DNA from: Cristatella mucedo
Taxonomy: Eukaryota > Bryozoa > Phylactolaemata > Cristatellidae
Reading direction: 5' to 3'
DNA: 64,000 nucleotides
NCBI GenBank assembly: GCA_009760855.2
Contig: WPIO01000005.1
Coordinates: 2,593,501 to 2,657,500 of the forward strand
Position 1 is the stretch's first letter. Each line of letters opens with the position of its first letter. The notes beneath the pieces are model-generated. The model searched no databases. It saw only the letters and a list, made by a program, of their open reading frames with translations, and was not told the DNA's origin. The position numbers and the translations under genes are program-made. Shown one piece after another: positions 43,991 to 55,850 of the stretch.

Positions 43991-44999
43991 CAGTGGACTA
44001 TCTGGAATAATACACGTTTAGTCTGAATGTTGAAAAACAATGAACCAGCTTCGTTACATTTTATTTATCGAAGCAGGCCATAATTCAGGAACTTGAGTAA
44101 CTAAAAGTATGCGGGCGACTCTTAAATTGATGGAATCTAATAGCTTAGGGTCATTGTGAAGATGACACCCAGGCTATTCACAAGAGCTACAGGAGACATG
44201 CTGGCCCAGCCCTGTTAGCAGCACAGTCTTACCAATTTATTAATGAAAATGGGGCGGACGAAACAATTACAGTATTTTATAGTCATTAAATTCAAGAAAG
44301 TTCAAATTCTTTTAAGTGTGCATGAAATTCTTATCACGGAAGCTGAGATTTGGAGATGCTAGAAAGCAGGGCAATAATTAAAGCAAAAGTGCATAATTAT
44401 CTAGTCTTCCTAAAATAGAAATGCTGCTTTGCGATTACTTTGGCAAGAGGACGTGTATGGATGGATGGCCAACAGGCTGTAAGGGCCTAAAACAGATGCC
44501 TATGAGAAGCCGTAATTTATGAGCTCATTTGATGACTGCTGTAGTTGATTTATTAACTCCATTAATTCTATCACTGAGATAGGACCTTAAAATTCCCTGT
44601 GCACTGCCAGTGATTAATTCTGAGTTTGGAGGAAATTTAGTGACTAATCATATGAAGCGCTGCTAAGACCTACATCCAAACTAACAGAGTATTCCTAGAA
44701 GGGGCATTATTTACTCGAAGCAATGCAAAATCAGTTGAGTGATTCGCTTTAAAAACGGACAGGAAAATGCTTGCTAGGTTAAAAAGTCTTGATATATTCG
44801 TTTACCCCATCTGACAGCAGGCATTCTAGTATCTTTGACAGGCCGGAAGCGGAGCAACTGGGCGATGACACTGAACTTCTCCTTGTCTGATGTCTATTTC
44901 CTAAGGATTGGCTCTATACTAGCCTAAGTCTTCGGACATAATCTGAGGCTAGGAGTAGATCTAATATTTCCATTATGAAGTGACACTATAAATCTAGGC

Positions 45000-45038
<39 letters not shown>

Positions 45039-45275
45039 AGAAAGAGAGAGCAGAAGGATTGAAATATAGCTGGCTAGTGTTTCTCTTGAACAGGGCGCTA
45101 AATTTTGAAATGAAGCCAGTAGAGAAAGACTTGAACGTGGACGATGAAATATAGATTGTAAATTATGTTAACAGCACCATAGAGCATGTTGGGTTCTACT
45201 TGGAAGCTTTCATTTTAAGTAACTTGCTTCTATAGAAATAAAATAGAGGCTGGCTTAATCACCAATATAATCTTT
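43991..45275. other. Gene 1 intron sequence with (GA)n at 45,005-45,036
   Basis: No recognisable coding. A short pure (GA)16-like run lies at 45,005-45,036. Confidence 0.5.
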
Positions 45276-45555
45276 AGGCAACGACAAGTACTATCCTGCT
45301 GCAGACTATGGCTCATCCTTTTCAGTGGTCCTGATCTGCTACTTCCATGCTACTCATTACCTCAACTGCTCTCCTGACTCTGCTATGCTTCGCACTTTCT
45401 CTTTGCTCCGCGAGACAACGTCTGATGGCTACCGAATGCGTACCAAAAGCCGCTTAGGCTCTGATTGGGCTATGCAAAACTCTTCTGCCTAGCACCCACA
45501 CAGTCTTTGTGACTTTGAGGAGTTAAATACGGAGATACATTACATTAAATTACTA
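45276..45555 (+). mobile_element. LINE family A 3' end, copy A5
   Basis: GCAACGACAAGTACTATCCT, ACTCTGCTATGCTTCGCACT, GATGGCTACCGAATGCGTAC, CAAAAGCCGCTTAGGCTCTG and ACGGAGATACATTACATTAA. Full 3' UTR, no coding core. Confidence 0.85.
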
Positions 45556-46628
45556 AGTGTAGTGATGAAATATGAATGGATAAGATCGTTTTCATGACAT
45601 CAGCTTTTTAAGATTGTATATCCGTTATTCAGTTGGGTTTACATAGAAGCTACGTTCGGCTTTCATTTGGAGGGATAGGTTATCACCTACCACACTGCTA
45701 TAGCTATATGTTTTTTTGACGGACACTAAGTTGCGATAATATGTTCACTTTATAAAGCTTCAGTTAAGTTTTTAAAGCTATTTTAGCGTATGCCGTAACT
45801 CAAAAACTACCCGACGACAGTGTCCACATTGCTTAGTCACAGGATCAGACTAGTTCAGTAAATTAACATCTGCTGCTTTGTAGCTATTTGAAAGTGGAGT
45901 CAGGTCGGATTTAAGTTGAGCAGAAGCACTTAGGATGATAATTTTAGGAATGGCTTTAATATGCAGAATCTTAAGGTTTCAAAACAAACGGCTAGTTTTA
46001 AAACCTAAGTTCACTTCAGAGAGAAAGATCTAAGCGTGCGCAGCATGTGCCAATACTAGGATTTCTTAGCTTAATATGACAAAACAATGATGAAGAGTGA
46101 GGCTTTTGATTGAACCGGGCGAAGCTGTAAGCTGGTAGAGATAATGGGTCATCCGCTTACGTAACATCGGCTAGTTGGCTGTCAGCTGGTCTATCAAAGC
46201 TGAAGAGAAAACCCATAAAAGAAGGGACTATTTGTGAAAGACATAATTGAAATAAAATGTATGATTAAAAAAGGGTACATGTAGCTATCTTAATGCAATA
46301 ATTACATGCCGACGCTTCCTGCTTATGGTTGGAGGTGCGAAATGCGAAGAATTTGAATAACTGTTTTGAGGGGGACCAACAATTATCAAAGTATTCTGCA
46401 AGAAATGAATGGAAAATCTACTTCACTGCTATTTTTACTAAACATATAATTATGAAAGAGATCTAGCATAAAGGGTTTACGTCTCCCACAATAAGAAGCG
46501 ATTCGGTTTGATCTAGCTCTAGGTCACTCTACAAAAGTCGAGGTTACCATCGTAAAGCTTGTTTTTTTGACTATAATTTCTTGAAAATCGGGAAGAGGAC
46601 TCCAACTACATATTTAAATTTAAAAGTG
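45556..46628. other. Gene 1 intron sequence
   Basis: Nothing recognisable. Confidence 0.45.
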
Positions 46629-46859
46629 GCACGTATACTCGTATTGGGCTTGAAAATAGAAGCAAGATTAATTTGCTTCCTAGCTTGCACGTATACTCGT
46701 ATTGGGCTTGAAATAGAAGCTAGATTAATTTGCTTCCTAGCTTGCACGTATACTTGTATTGGGCTTGAAAATAGAAGCTAGATTAATTTGCTTCCTAGCT
46801 TGCACGTATACTTGTATTGGGCTTGAAAATAGAAGCTAGATCAATTTGCTTCCTAGCTT
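46629..46859. repeat. Minisatellite, four 57-58-bp units
   Basis: Units start at 46,629, 46,687, 46,744 and 46,802. Each begins GCACGTATACTCGTATTGGG, continues CTTGAAAATAGAAGCTAGAT and ends TAATTTGCTTCCTAGCTT. Units differ by one or two bases (TCG versus TTG, one lost A, one TCAATT). Within each unit GAAGCTAG and CTTCCTAGC can pair as a small hairpin. Confidence 0.95.
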
Positions 46860-48083
46860 GAGCAATTTCGTGCATTGCGGCTTGAAAAAATTCCTAAGCA
46901 AAGTAAAGTGTACTAGTTAACCTTTTCTTCTCAATTCAGGTAAATACACAGTGCTAACAAGAATTATTTCGAATGCCACAGAAATAATAAAGGGCTTTAA
47001 TTACAGCGTCAACAAATATGATTGATCACTCAGAGGTGCCGAGCTAAAGCTGGCGGAGTGTGCAGTTGCAGTTGGAACACCTGATGTCAGAAAGGTGGTT
47101 TGGCGAGCACTTGCACGCAGGACTATGGGCTCATGCAGCAGGTCCCTTAAGTCAATTAAAACAGAATTTATTCTGCACCATTGACAAATTTCAACCTGGA
47201 AGATAAACGTCAAGCAGTTCGTAATTTACTTTAATTACGAGTTCGAAGGGCCGTAAGAGCTTTGATTTTGGGAAAATCAATATCATAAAGCTCAAGCTGC
47301 GTTTACTTATTAAACGAAAAGCTGGAGCTTGACTGTGCATGGACAGTTTATTTAAGCATAACAGTAAATCATTGGCTGTTTTCGGCGGTGACCGGTTTGC
47401 CTGAGATGTCAATATAGGATACTAATATGAGATTGTCGTTGACTGATAGTGGTGTAAAATCGTATCTCGTTATTTCCTTTTTGTATGTACAAGACGAAAC
47501 TAGTTTATATGGAATTCCCTACACGGTGTACACTTATGGTTTTACAAAATGTAGTGCGTCTGACTTTTTCATATGGAAGAGTATACCTAAGGATGCAGCT
47601 GCATTAGTTGCTCGTCTTCAATATGAGCATTTTGAAATCACACCCGCAGATTCTGGAATACTTTATACAGCCACACGCGGTTTCCTAATAAAGCCACTGC
47701 TGCTGGTTTAAAGGATTGTTAAGTAGTAAAATCTCGGAGGACTTTTTACAATTTCTAAATTATAATTGGTGGCTTAAGCAATAATAGAGCGTGAAGTCAT
47801 AACTTTTTAAGAAACAATCAGCAGGCATGTGATAAGGGATCAAGGAGGGCTATCATAGAAATCCAGTTGAACAACATACATGGATTTTTGTCACTTGCCG
47901 TCTTGCGCACACTATGCTCTAAAGGTCAAAATAGTGAGTTTAGCGATGTATGCATTATTGGTTAAAGTGCTAACACAATAGGACAAACTTTTCAGTTCTC
48001 AGCAAATTAAACAGATATGTTTTTTATATAAATACTCTTGGATTCATTTAAATACTTCGAAATATCTAAGTATTTTACCTTAC
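46860..48083. other. Gene 1 intron sequence
   Basis: A 94-codon plus-strand open frame at 47,427-47,711 and minus frames at 47,001-47,412 show no family motif. Confidence 0.4.
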
Positions 48084-48171
48084 CTATACTGGGCACGATA
48101 ATGCAGGAAACAACAAAAGCGAACAGCAATACGCCTCCAACCACCAAGAACGGCAACTTGAATCCACCAAC
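48084..48171 (-). CDS. SLC18B1-like MFS transporter, exon c (gene 1)
   Basis: An 88-nt minus-strand exon, acceptor TTTTATAG, donor GTAAGG; 29 codons plus one base. It reads VGGFKLPFLVVGGVLLFAFV then VSCIIVPSI. This is helix 6 with the signature Y-E-V-G-G-F-K-L-P-F-x-V-x-G seen in SLC18B1 when joined to exon b (which ends GGFLYE in phase 0). The last G goes on to complete the first codon of exon d. Confidence 0.9.
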
Positions 48172-49489
48172 CTATAAAATATTGATAGAATTCGCTAACA
48201 ATTGCTTGTGAATCACACGAAATGTTTGGGGATATACTGAGCTCATCACGTAGTGGCGAAAAGAAACCAAACCTTAAAGCGAAATCAATAGGTTGTTTAC
48301 AGTTAAGTAAGTAAAGTGGGCTCCTATTTAAATTAAGCTATTTTGCTTGAGTCAAATCACAATTAGAAAATGTGCGCAAACTCATCGAGCACCGTTTCAT
48401 TCATTTGCAGTCCCTCAGTCTGTCTACTTAACACGAAATTAGGTTGCAGAAAAACCGTTACCTTTTACACTATATCCACTATTTACCTTTTTAGTTGCAA
48501 TCGAATATATCCTTACAAATCTTTGTACTTCATTTAAAATCTTCAGGACGATAGCTTTGCATTGAATTCTCTAACCTGATCTGCCGGTGCTTTTTATGTG
48601 AGGGGCTCGTTTCAGCAGAGATATTAGACACATCGCTTTAATCACAGTCTTATCGCAGCAAGTTCAGAAGGCCTGAACATTTTAGGACGTGACTTGCTTG
48701 CTTTTAGTGTTTCTAGTGTGCTCTCCCAGTAAGTAGTAATACAAGAATTGGAAAGCACTCTCTACGCTTTCACTTTTGTAGTAATGACATGCAGCTGTAC
48801 CTATGCTTTGATAATTCCTAGCCTTCCAGCAAGTCAAATTTTTTAAAACGCCTTGCTGCATGTATTGCTGTTATTTGCATTTGGATTGCATCAAAATTTC
48901 TAAAATGAACCTATTGGCGGGGAACCAGGTCCCCGTAAAGGCCCTATGCTCAATGTGAATTAATTAATCATTTTCTAGAAAATAGTCAAAATCGTAGAAA
49001 AACGTCATGTTCAGTTATACCTGTCATGTTCAAGCGGAGGACGCAAAGACAAATTCCGCATCCACTCACCGTGCCGTAAACGGAGTTCGCAAAGAAAAAA
49101 CTAGTGTTGCTGTCGAAACGCCTAAAGTGCAGCTCGGACGCAGGAAGATCCCCCTCTACCGCCTCAACAGACCTGACTGGTGTCTTTCTCCGCAAACTAG
49201 TAGAGAATAAAAAATTAAATCTGACCATGGTATATCTTAATCTACTAAAAAAGACAATGAAGCCTATAAGGAGGTCTATCTGACGATTATTCGCTGATTT
49301 ATAGTGTTTTTGCGAGATCCATTGGTTCTTTTGGGGACCCGGGCCCGCTAATAGGTTTAAATGAAATCTCGATTAAACTAACTTACTAGCTTTAGGGAGA
49401 CCCAGTGTGACTGAGAAATAGGACAGAATTACGAGTTGGCTCTGCCAGCATACTTCCAGTAGTTTCTGTCCAAAATCTGAGTGTCGTGT
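48172..49489. other. Gene 1 intron with a possible exon relic at 49,040-49,190
   Basis: Mostly AT-rich. The stretch 49,040-49,190 is richer in GC and on the minus strand reads VRSVEAV in one frame and GVSTATLVFSLRTPFTAR in another, ending at a GTGAGT donor. This recalls exon a (RIIDANG ... ISTAGFAILVHSFP) with frameshifts, but its place between exons b and c is out of order. See findings. Confidence 0.35.
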
Positions 49490-50290
49490 TCCAGAATGAT
49501 GTTTTACCAGACTGCCGAATCTGCTCCACAGTCAAGTCTACTTGAGTCTAGCTGATTGACATTGCTCGAATTTGAGCCTGTTGGACAGGCAAACTACATT
49601 TAAGTTGGCCCATGCTTTGGTGACATCCGTCCCGACTTTTGTCATTCGTTTCTTACATGCCTACTCGCTTGCATAATCAGAAGCTAACCATTAGAGGAAA
49701 TGTCTGCAGGCAGGCTTTCCGGTGCGCGCTCGCGTGGCAGTTTGCAAGCCAAGACACTTCTCGTCAACCTGCACTAGCTTCCAATCAAGCAGGGTATTGA
49801 CTATAAGACTTGGGCAGTCACGTGTAGATTAATTTGCTCTCTTGCACGAGCCTAAACATCAGAACTAATTCCTTATCAGGTGAGGCATCATACCACTTTG
49901 TCTTTTGACTTGATTCAGTTAGAAGTGGATCAAGCCCAAATAAAATCATTCGCGCATCGAGCGGTTAGTTCGTATACTCCCAAAGTCTGGAAGTCAAGCT
50001 ACTGACATCACGACACGCCACGACATGGCAGCATTTACAAAGAAGCAAAACCTGCACCTTTTTCTCACAGCATTTTGTAAATCCTAGTGATGCATCCTTC
50101 GTCTGCTTTTGATTAGTTTCACTGTGAGTTTTTGCACTAGTCATATTTGCATGTTGATAGTGTTTGTGTCTGTAACAGTGCATGGTATCTGCAACACTAT
50201 CATGATACTTATTTTATAGCACATGCAAAGGCTCTTGCAGAGGTATTTAGTACTTTGCGAGGGTGCTACGCAATGTTTTCTTATTCTTAT
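49490..50290 (+). mobile_element. LINE family B, decayed copy B3
   Basis: Follows B2 throughout in order: GTGTCGTGTTCCAGAATGAT, CATGCTTTGGTGACATCCGT, ACACTTCTCGTCAACCTGCA, TTAGTTCGTATACTCCCAAA and GCTACGCAATGTTTTCTTAT. Many changes and small indels destroy the frame. Confidence 0.7.
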
Positions 50291-50719
50291 CTCTCTTATT
50301 AGTAATAACGATAGAGAATATGGGAACGATCTACCGCATCAAATTTTGGCAGCCGTTTGAAGCCAGTGACTGAAATCTGCCATCTGGCTGCCACTGTTGC
50401 ACATAAAAGGGATCAAAATAGGTCTGGCTTATTTGGTACCTCTGGATTTGCAGATCGACCACTAGCTAGGTTTAGGCTAACTGTGAGTCATCACTAGTTA
50501 CAATGCTGTAATTGATAAGAGTTCAGGGAATAGCAGCACTTGAAGAGTCATGTGATGGTCATAGAAGTTTTTGTTAAGCATAAGAGGTCATGTTGGTTCG
50601 AGATTTCTTGATTATCACAATTATTGCAGATTAAGAATATGAGCAGATGGGTCTAATAATGAAGGGCCCTCAAATATTTCCACAGCTGTGGCCTAAGGTA
50701 CAGGACTCGGGTATTTCAA
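50291..50719. other. Gene 1 intron sequence
   Basis: Nothing recognisable between the two LINE B copies. Confidence 0.4.
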
Positions 50720-51540
50720 CCAAAATTGGCTCTGCCTGCATATATCCTGTCAAACCTTCACGTAATCTTGGTATTCAGCTCCAAGATGGCCTTTAATTAG
50801 GCGATAACTCCAGCTCCGCAGTCAAATCTCTATACTTTCTGCTAGATGGCATTATTACAATTCGAATTATAAAATTCTAAAATTGCTTAGAACAGGAACA
50901 CTGCATCCACACTGGTCCATGTATCCTCTATTGACTTTTGTAACTCACTGCTTGCTAGTCTCCCAGCGTGTGCAATCAAACGCTTACAGTCGGTGGGAAA
51001 CTTAGCAGCTAGGCTCACCTGCAGTAAATCTCGCAGTTACCACATCGTACCACTTCTTGCCGACCTGCACAGGCTCCCAATCAACCTAGGCATCGACTTC
51101 GAGGTTCTCCCACTTGCTTTTAGATCCCTTCATTTTCTGGCCCCAGCCTATTTACCAGAAATACTCCACTACCAGACAAAGAATCGTACAAACTGCCATT
51201 CTGACTTACATAATTTAGTCATACTTCGTTCGAACCTCATAAAAAGTTAGAGACAGTGCCTTTAGTTCAAATGCTCCGATAGCCTGGAACTCAGTATCGA
51301 CGTTCGTCACAACGTCCCGTGACATAAAGACACTGAAGAAGAAGTTTAAAACACCCATGTCTATTGCAGCATTTGGTTAGTCTTTGAGATATGTTCTTCC
51401 TGTGCATGTACCTGCTTACACTACGCCGGCTGCTTGGGGATGTTACCATCGATCATTTGGTAACGCTTTTTATACAGCGTCTGTAAAGTGCCAAGAAAGA
51501 GATTTAGTTCGCTGATAGTGCTATTCAAATTATATGATAA
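50720..51540 (+). mobile_element. LINE family B, copy B4
   Basis: Frame 50,993-51,250 reads NLAARLTCSKSRSYHIVPLL then ADLHRLPINLGIDFEVLPLA and FRSLHFLAPAYLPEILHYQT, the L2/CR1 C-terminal region. Upstream, TTGACTTTTGTAACTCACTG matches B1. The 3' UTR is degraded (AGAAAGAGATTTAGTTCGCT) and lacks a clean ATT tail. Confidence 0.75.
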
Positions 51541-52647
51541 CTATTAGGCTTGTAGCCATTAAAGCCCAATTTTCTAAACAAACTACCTTTTGGTCCCATA
51601 TTGGACCTAATAACTCAAAACAAATGCTTACCATACTTTTAAGGAGATGACTCGCCGCGAGCACTGCCTGGGGACAGCCAATCTCTGCTCTCTTTCGAGC
51701 TACTTGCTGTACAACTTTTTTCAAAATTGCACGTTTTGACGGAGTATTTACAAATCAATACCTATCCCTCTCTGCTCATGATCCAAGTCCATTCAGCAAG
51801 TTGGCTAGTAAAACCGACATGTGATATGACAAAACAATTCGAGTCACCTACCATAACGTCTAAGTGCCTTACTGTTGAAGCTAGGTTTGCATTGGAAGCC
51901 AGGGAAGCCAGATTTTCGGCTTAGCTGGGAAGTATGGTTAGAAAAAAATGCGAAGGTGCCATAAGTAATCGTAAATCAATATGGCCGGATATGGGTTGCA
52001 TTTAATTGTAGCAGAGACCTAGCATCGCCAAGCGGCCTTTCCTACCGGGCAAAGACGGGGTCAAGGAAATTCTCTAACTTCTTTGTCGACTGTAAGAATG
52101 CTTGCAGCGTCTGCCACTGAGAGGAAAAGAGAATAATAAAGTGTGAGAACAAGATACTGAGTAAGAAATCAGAATTCAGTGGCCAGTCTGCTATAGCATT
52201 AATTAGCCGCGACGAACTGTTCAAAATCCTACATGTATTTAAATGCTAATGAATACCTTGGGGCCAGAGATTATTCCAGCTGCCAGCACACCTACTAAGG
52301 CTGTCACAGCCACCAATTGTCGATTGCAATGAGGCGACAATAAAACTTCACAGGAACAGCTGGAAATTACACGGCTTGCTCCATAGCGACCTTGCACTGG
52401 ATTCCTTCACCAGCTTGACATTAAGTTGCCTACTGTGCCCTACGAGCCAGCAGAAATAGCATATGTCTGCTTGGGTCAAGATACCAAAGCGAAAGCTGGT
52501 GTATGCATTTGGTTTCCCATAACTGTTGCGGTAATGAAAAAACAGGAGTGTGAATGTGACAGTCACTCATACAAAGTTGGCAGGTTGAGATATTAATTCA
52601 CATGGCACAAAGAACTCCTCCCGGAAACCAAATGCAATGCAACTTAC
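51541..52647. other. Gene 1 intron sequence
   Basis: Short open frames without motifs. Confidence 0.4.
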
Positions 52648-52716
52648 CTCGTACAAAAAGCCTCCGATTGGCGGTCCCGCCATTTCTCCCAGGGCAACAC
52701 AAGCGTCAGTCAAGCC
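52648..52716 (-). CDS. SLC18B1-like MFS transporter, exon b (gene 1)
   Basis: A 69-nt minus-strand exon of exactly 23 codons, acceptor CTATTAAG, donor GTAAGT. It reads GLTDACVALGEMAGPPIGGF then LYE. This is MFS motif C of helix 5 (G-x-x-x-G-P-P-x-G-G), the antiporter signature shared by SLC18 carriers. It joins exon a (ending HISLVL, phase 0) to exon c (starting VGGF, phase 0) with no gap relative to the family. The frame is also open upstream, but only this acceptor gives a gapless join. Confidence 0.9.
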
Positions 52717-52874
52717 CTTAATAGAGTCAATTCGTACACATAACAAAACTGCTGTAGAATATAGCAAGACTTATCAAAACGTTATAAAGAAAAGAGCTCA
52801 GCCACTAATTTAAACTACCTACTAGCTTGGCATAGCTCATTAATAGAGCAGGCGCATTTTCATGGTATAAGTGC
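52717..52874. other. Gene 1 intron sequence
   Basis: Short spacer. Confidence 0.4.
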
Positions 52875-53090
52875 TCTGTAATAATGATGATAATAATAAT
52901 ATATTTGATGTAGCACCCTCAGAATACTCAATCTTTTTCTAGGCACTGTACTTTTGCTGCAGAGGAAGCAAGATCAAATGGTTAGGGATAGTATGATCAA
53001 TAAATAACAAGAATAACAAATTAAGGGTGACATGCAGAGGGTCAGCCTGCAAGTATATAATTAAAAGAAGTCGTTTTTTATAATTTAGCT
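52875..53090 (-). repeat. LINE family B 3' end, copy B13
   Basis: ATGATGATAATAATAATATA, TGATGTAGCACCCTCAGAAT, ACTCAATCTTTTTCTAGGCA and GGGTGACATGCAGAGGGTCA on the plus strand. It lies about 160 bp upstream of exon b. Confidence 0.7.
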
Positions 53091-55365
53091 AATAGTTGGT
53101 ATCGTACCAGTTATTTTAGTAGATTTACATCCGCATTTATTAAATATGCGATTCCAAATTAAATTATGGAAGTGACAGATGAGCTTGATCAATTGATGGC
53201 AATTTCTCATTGCCTTGTACCAAGTCAGCTAGAAGAGAATCTTAAAACCTTGGCTCACTTAGTAATCCCAGGAAATTTCTTCTCTCACTTATTTGCAGAT
53301 AGTTACTTATATAGATAAGATTAAGATTAAAAAAGAAGCCTAAGTTCTGCAATATAAAGTAGATCTTATAAATGAGAACTGCTGTTCACTGGGCTCATTG
53401 AAACATAAAAACTAAAGTCGCTCTACTAAATTAGATAACATTAGGTTCATCTCAAAGTCATTTTAGTTTGAATTAGTTGTTGTACTATATTTCTAGAATC
53501 GTCAGCATCTGAAAACATATTACTAGGACAACGGAAAATTGTATTCATAGTCAGATCTTAAAATCGATCAGGCGTTAAGTAAATATCGGACCCTCTGATT
53601 ATGAACAGTCGTTAACGGGTCTTGATACTAGTCTGTAGCTTACATATGCTCAATAGTCGGTCAATCGTATGACTGCTTATGTTTCTATTTAATAGACCTA
53701 ATCTTGAATGAAATGAAGAGACAAAGCTGGAAATAACGACATATACCTCTTTTTTAAGCCGCTGCTCTTTAGGGCTCCAAAAGTGTGTGGCATGTATTCA
53801 GCGGCACGTGGTCCTAGCTTTTTTAGATTGAAACTAAAGACTAGTATGCCAAGAATTATTAAAAAAATGGAGTCACCTCAGCCAAATCCTGAGTCTAGCA
53901 CCTTATTCTCAGTAAATAAACTTTCAGATATACCCTTTCTTCGGCAATGCTCAGCTTTTCCTGAACACAGTTTTCTTCTTGAAATTGATAATTAAGCTAT
54001 GGCTATTGTCCTGGCATGTTTAATTCCAGGCTAAGTGATTCAGTATGGAATCTACACTTTTTCATTGAGCCTATCAGATCTATTGATATATTAAAGGCCA
54101 ACATTATTATCATCGTGTATTGGTGCTTCGAGATCCAGCAGATTGATGGGGAAAAGAATGCATGGCTGAGCGTATTTATGCTTTAAAGCAGCTAAAGGTC
54201 TAATATGATCAATATTGGCATCTTGATAACATTATTTCAAAGTATCACTAAGTATAATTGAATACAGCTGCATGCAATATATTTCCTAGCACTTTAGCAC
54301 GATGATCTGAAGGCCTTCACTGGGCTTGGTAGCCGTTACAAACATCCGGAAGTTGGGGCATTCAGGAAAGTACCCTGACCGCATTATTTGCGATCCACGG
54401 GTTCCCCTCACTTTGGCCAATCTAAAAGCCAATGACGTTGATGCGAGAATCAAAGTGACTTAGTCTGCACATATTCTTGAGAATATTAAACGCAAGGTTT
54501 CCCCTATGCCTAGTCCTTAATGCTAATAGCTTTTTCACAGTCAAGCTGGATTCAAGCAATTATCTTACAGCATGTTCAGCTAACAGCCATTCAGGCTCGA
54601 GTGCCTTTGAAAACGTTCGAGTTTAATATTTGTCAGCGTCAATAATCTCATGGTGAAACTAAATCATATGCCTGTCAGGGTTTATTTTACACAGACGGCT
54701 GAACTAAAAATCTGCAAGTAGGGACCAAAACTCTTTTACCATAAGTTACATCCTCCAAGTAAGTTACACAGAAAAAACAACTCCAAATTTCAAGAATCTA
54801 TATACAGACTTGCATGCACGCGGATACTTACAAAGATAAATATCTAGGGTTTTTTGTGCAGTTGAGAAATACAAGGAGGACAATCAAAGACATTACATAT
54901 TAAAGTTACTATTGATCCAACCCTTCGAGCTGAAGTGTGCAGTAATCAGGAAAAACAGAATCTCAACAAGGGTGTTGCTGCCTACTATCCGTTGTTCTGT
55001 GCTGCATTGCCGACGTTTGATTAATATCGATAACTAAGCAAGAGCTCTTTTTTAAAACCACCCAAGGACATACAAATCCAGAAACTAACGCTGCCAACTT
55101 GTACTTTTTGGGTAAATGTTTCTCTGCACTAAGTAAATTATCGCCTCCGTCTCTCTTTCTTTCTCTTTTACTTTTGCTCTCCATATAGTTCTCCTTGTAT
55201 TCTAGGGGAATGAAACTTAGTTTTATTTATTTATTATGTAATTTTGTGGCGTGACCATTAGTTTCTTCTCGCAGCCTGACTGAACTAAGCCTTAGTTACT
55301 AAATATGAATCGAGGAGCTAGAGACATCGAGTTAGACGTAGTGCAAGTAAAGATTTAAGTGGTAG
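53091..55365. other. Gene 1 intron sequence
   Basis: AT-rich, with no gene or family motif recognised. Confidence 0.4.
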
Positions 55366-55447
55366 ACAGAGGGCAGAGAGATAGAGATAGAGATAGAGAG
55401 ATAAAGAGAGAGAGAGAGAGAAAGAGAAAGAGAGAGAGAGAGAGCAG

Positions 55448-55489
<42 letters not shown>

Positions 55490-55600
55490 CGAAAGTGAGA
55501 GAGAGAGAGAGAAAAAGAGAGAGAAAAAAAGAGAGAGAGCAAGAGTGAGACAACGAGCGAGTAAGAGAGAGAGAGAGAGAAAGTCTGAGAGAGAGGGAGA

Positions 55601-55639
<39 letters not shown>

Positions 55640-55708
55640 CGATCAGAGTGAGAGAGAAAGAGAGAGAGAGAGAAAAAGAGTGAGACAGACAGAAAGAGAT
55701 GGAGAGAA

Positions 55709-55751
<43 letters not shown>

Positions 55752-55850
55752 AAGAGATGGAGAGAAACATAGAGAGAGAGAGAGAGAGAGAGAGAGTGAG
55801 AGAGAAAAAGAGAGAGAGAGAGCAGAGTGAGAGAGAGAGAAAGTGTCAAA
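55366..55850. repeat. (GA)n microsatellite, about 485 bp
   Basis: Runs of AGAG with scattered A-rich, GCAGA and GATAG interruptions. It lies in the 8.1-kb intron between exons a and b of gene 1, so the transcript is CU-rich here. Ser-Leu and Arg-Glu frames through it are artefacts. Confidence 0.95.

Noticed and set aside
55318-55849. Several 68-150-codon frames made of Ser-Leu or Arg-Glu repeats
   Set aside because: They are translations of the (GA)n microsatellite, open only because the repeat has no stop codons.
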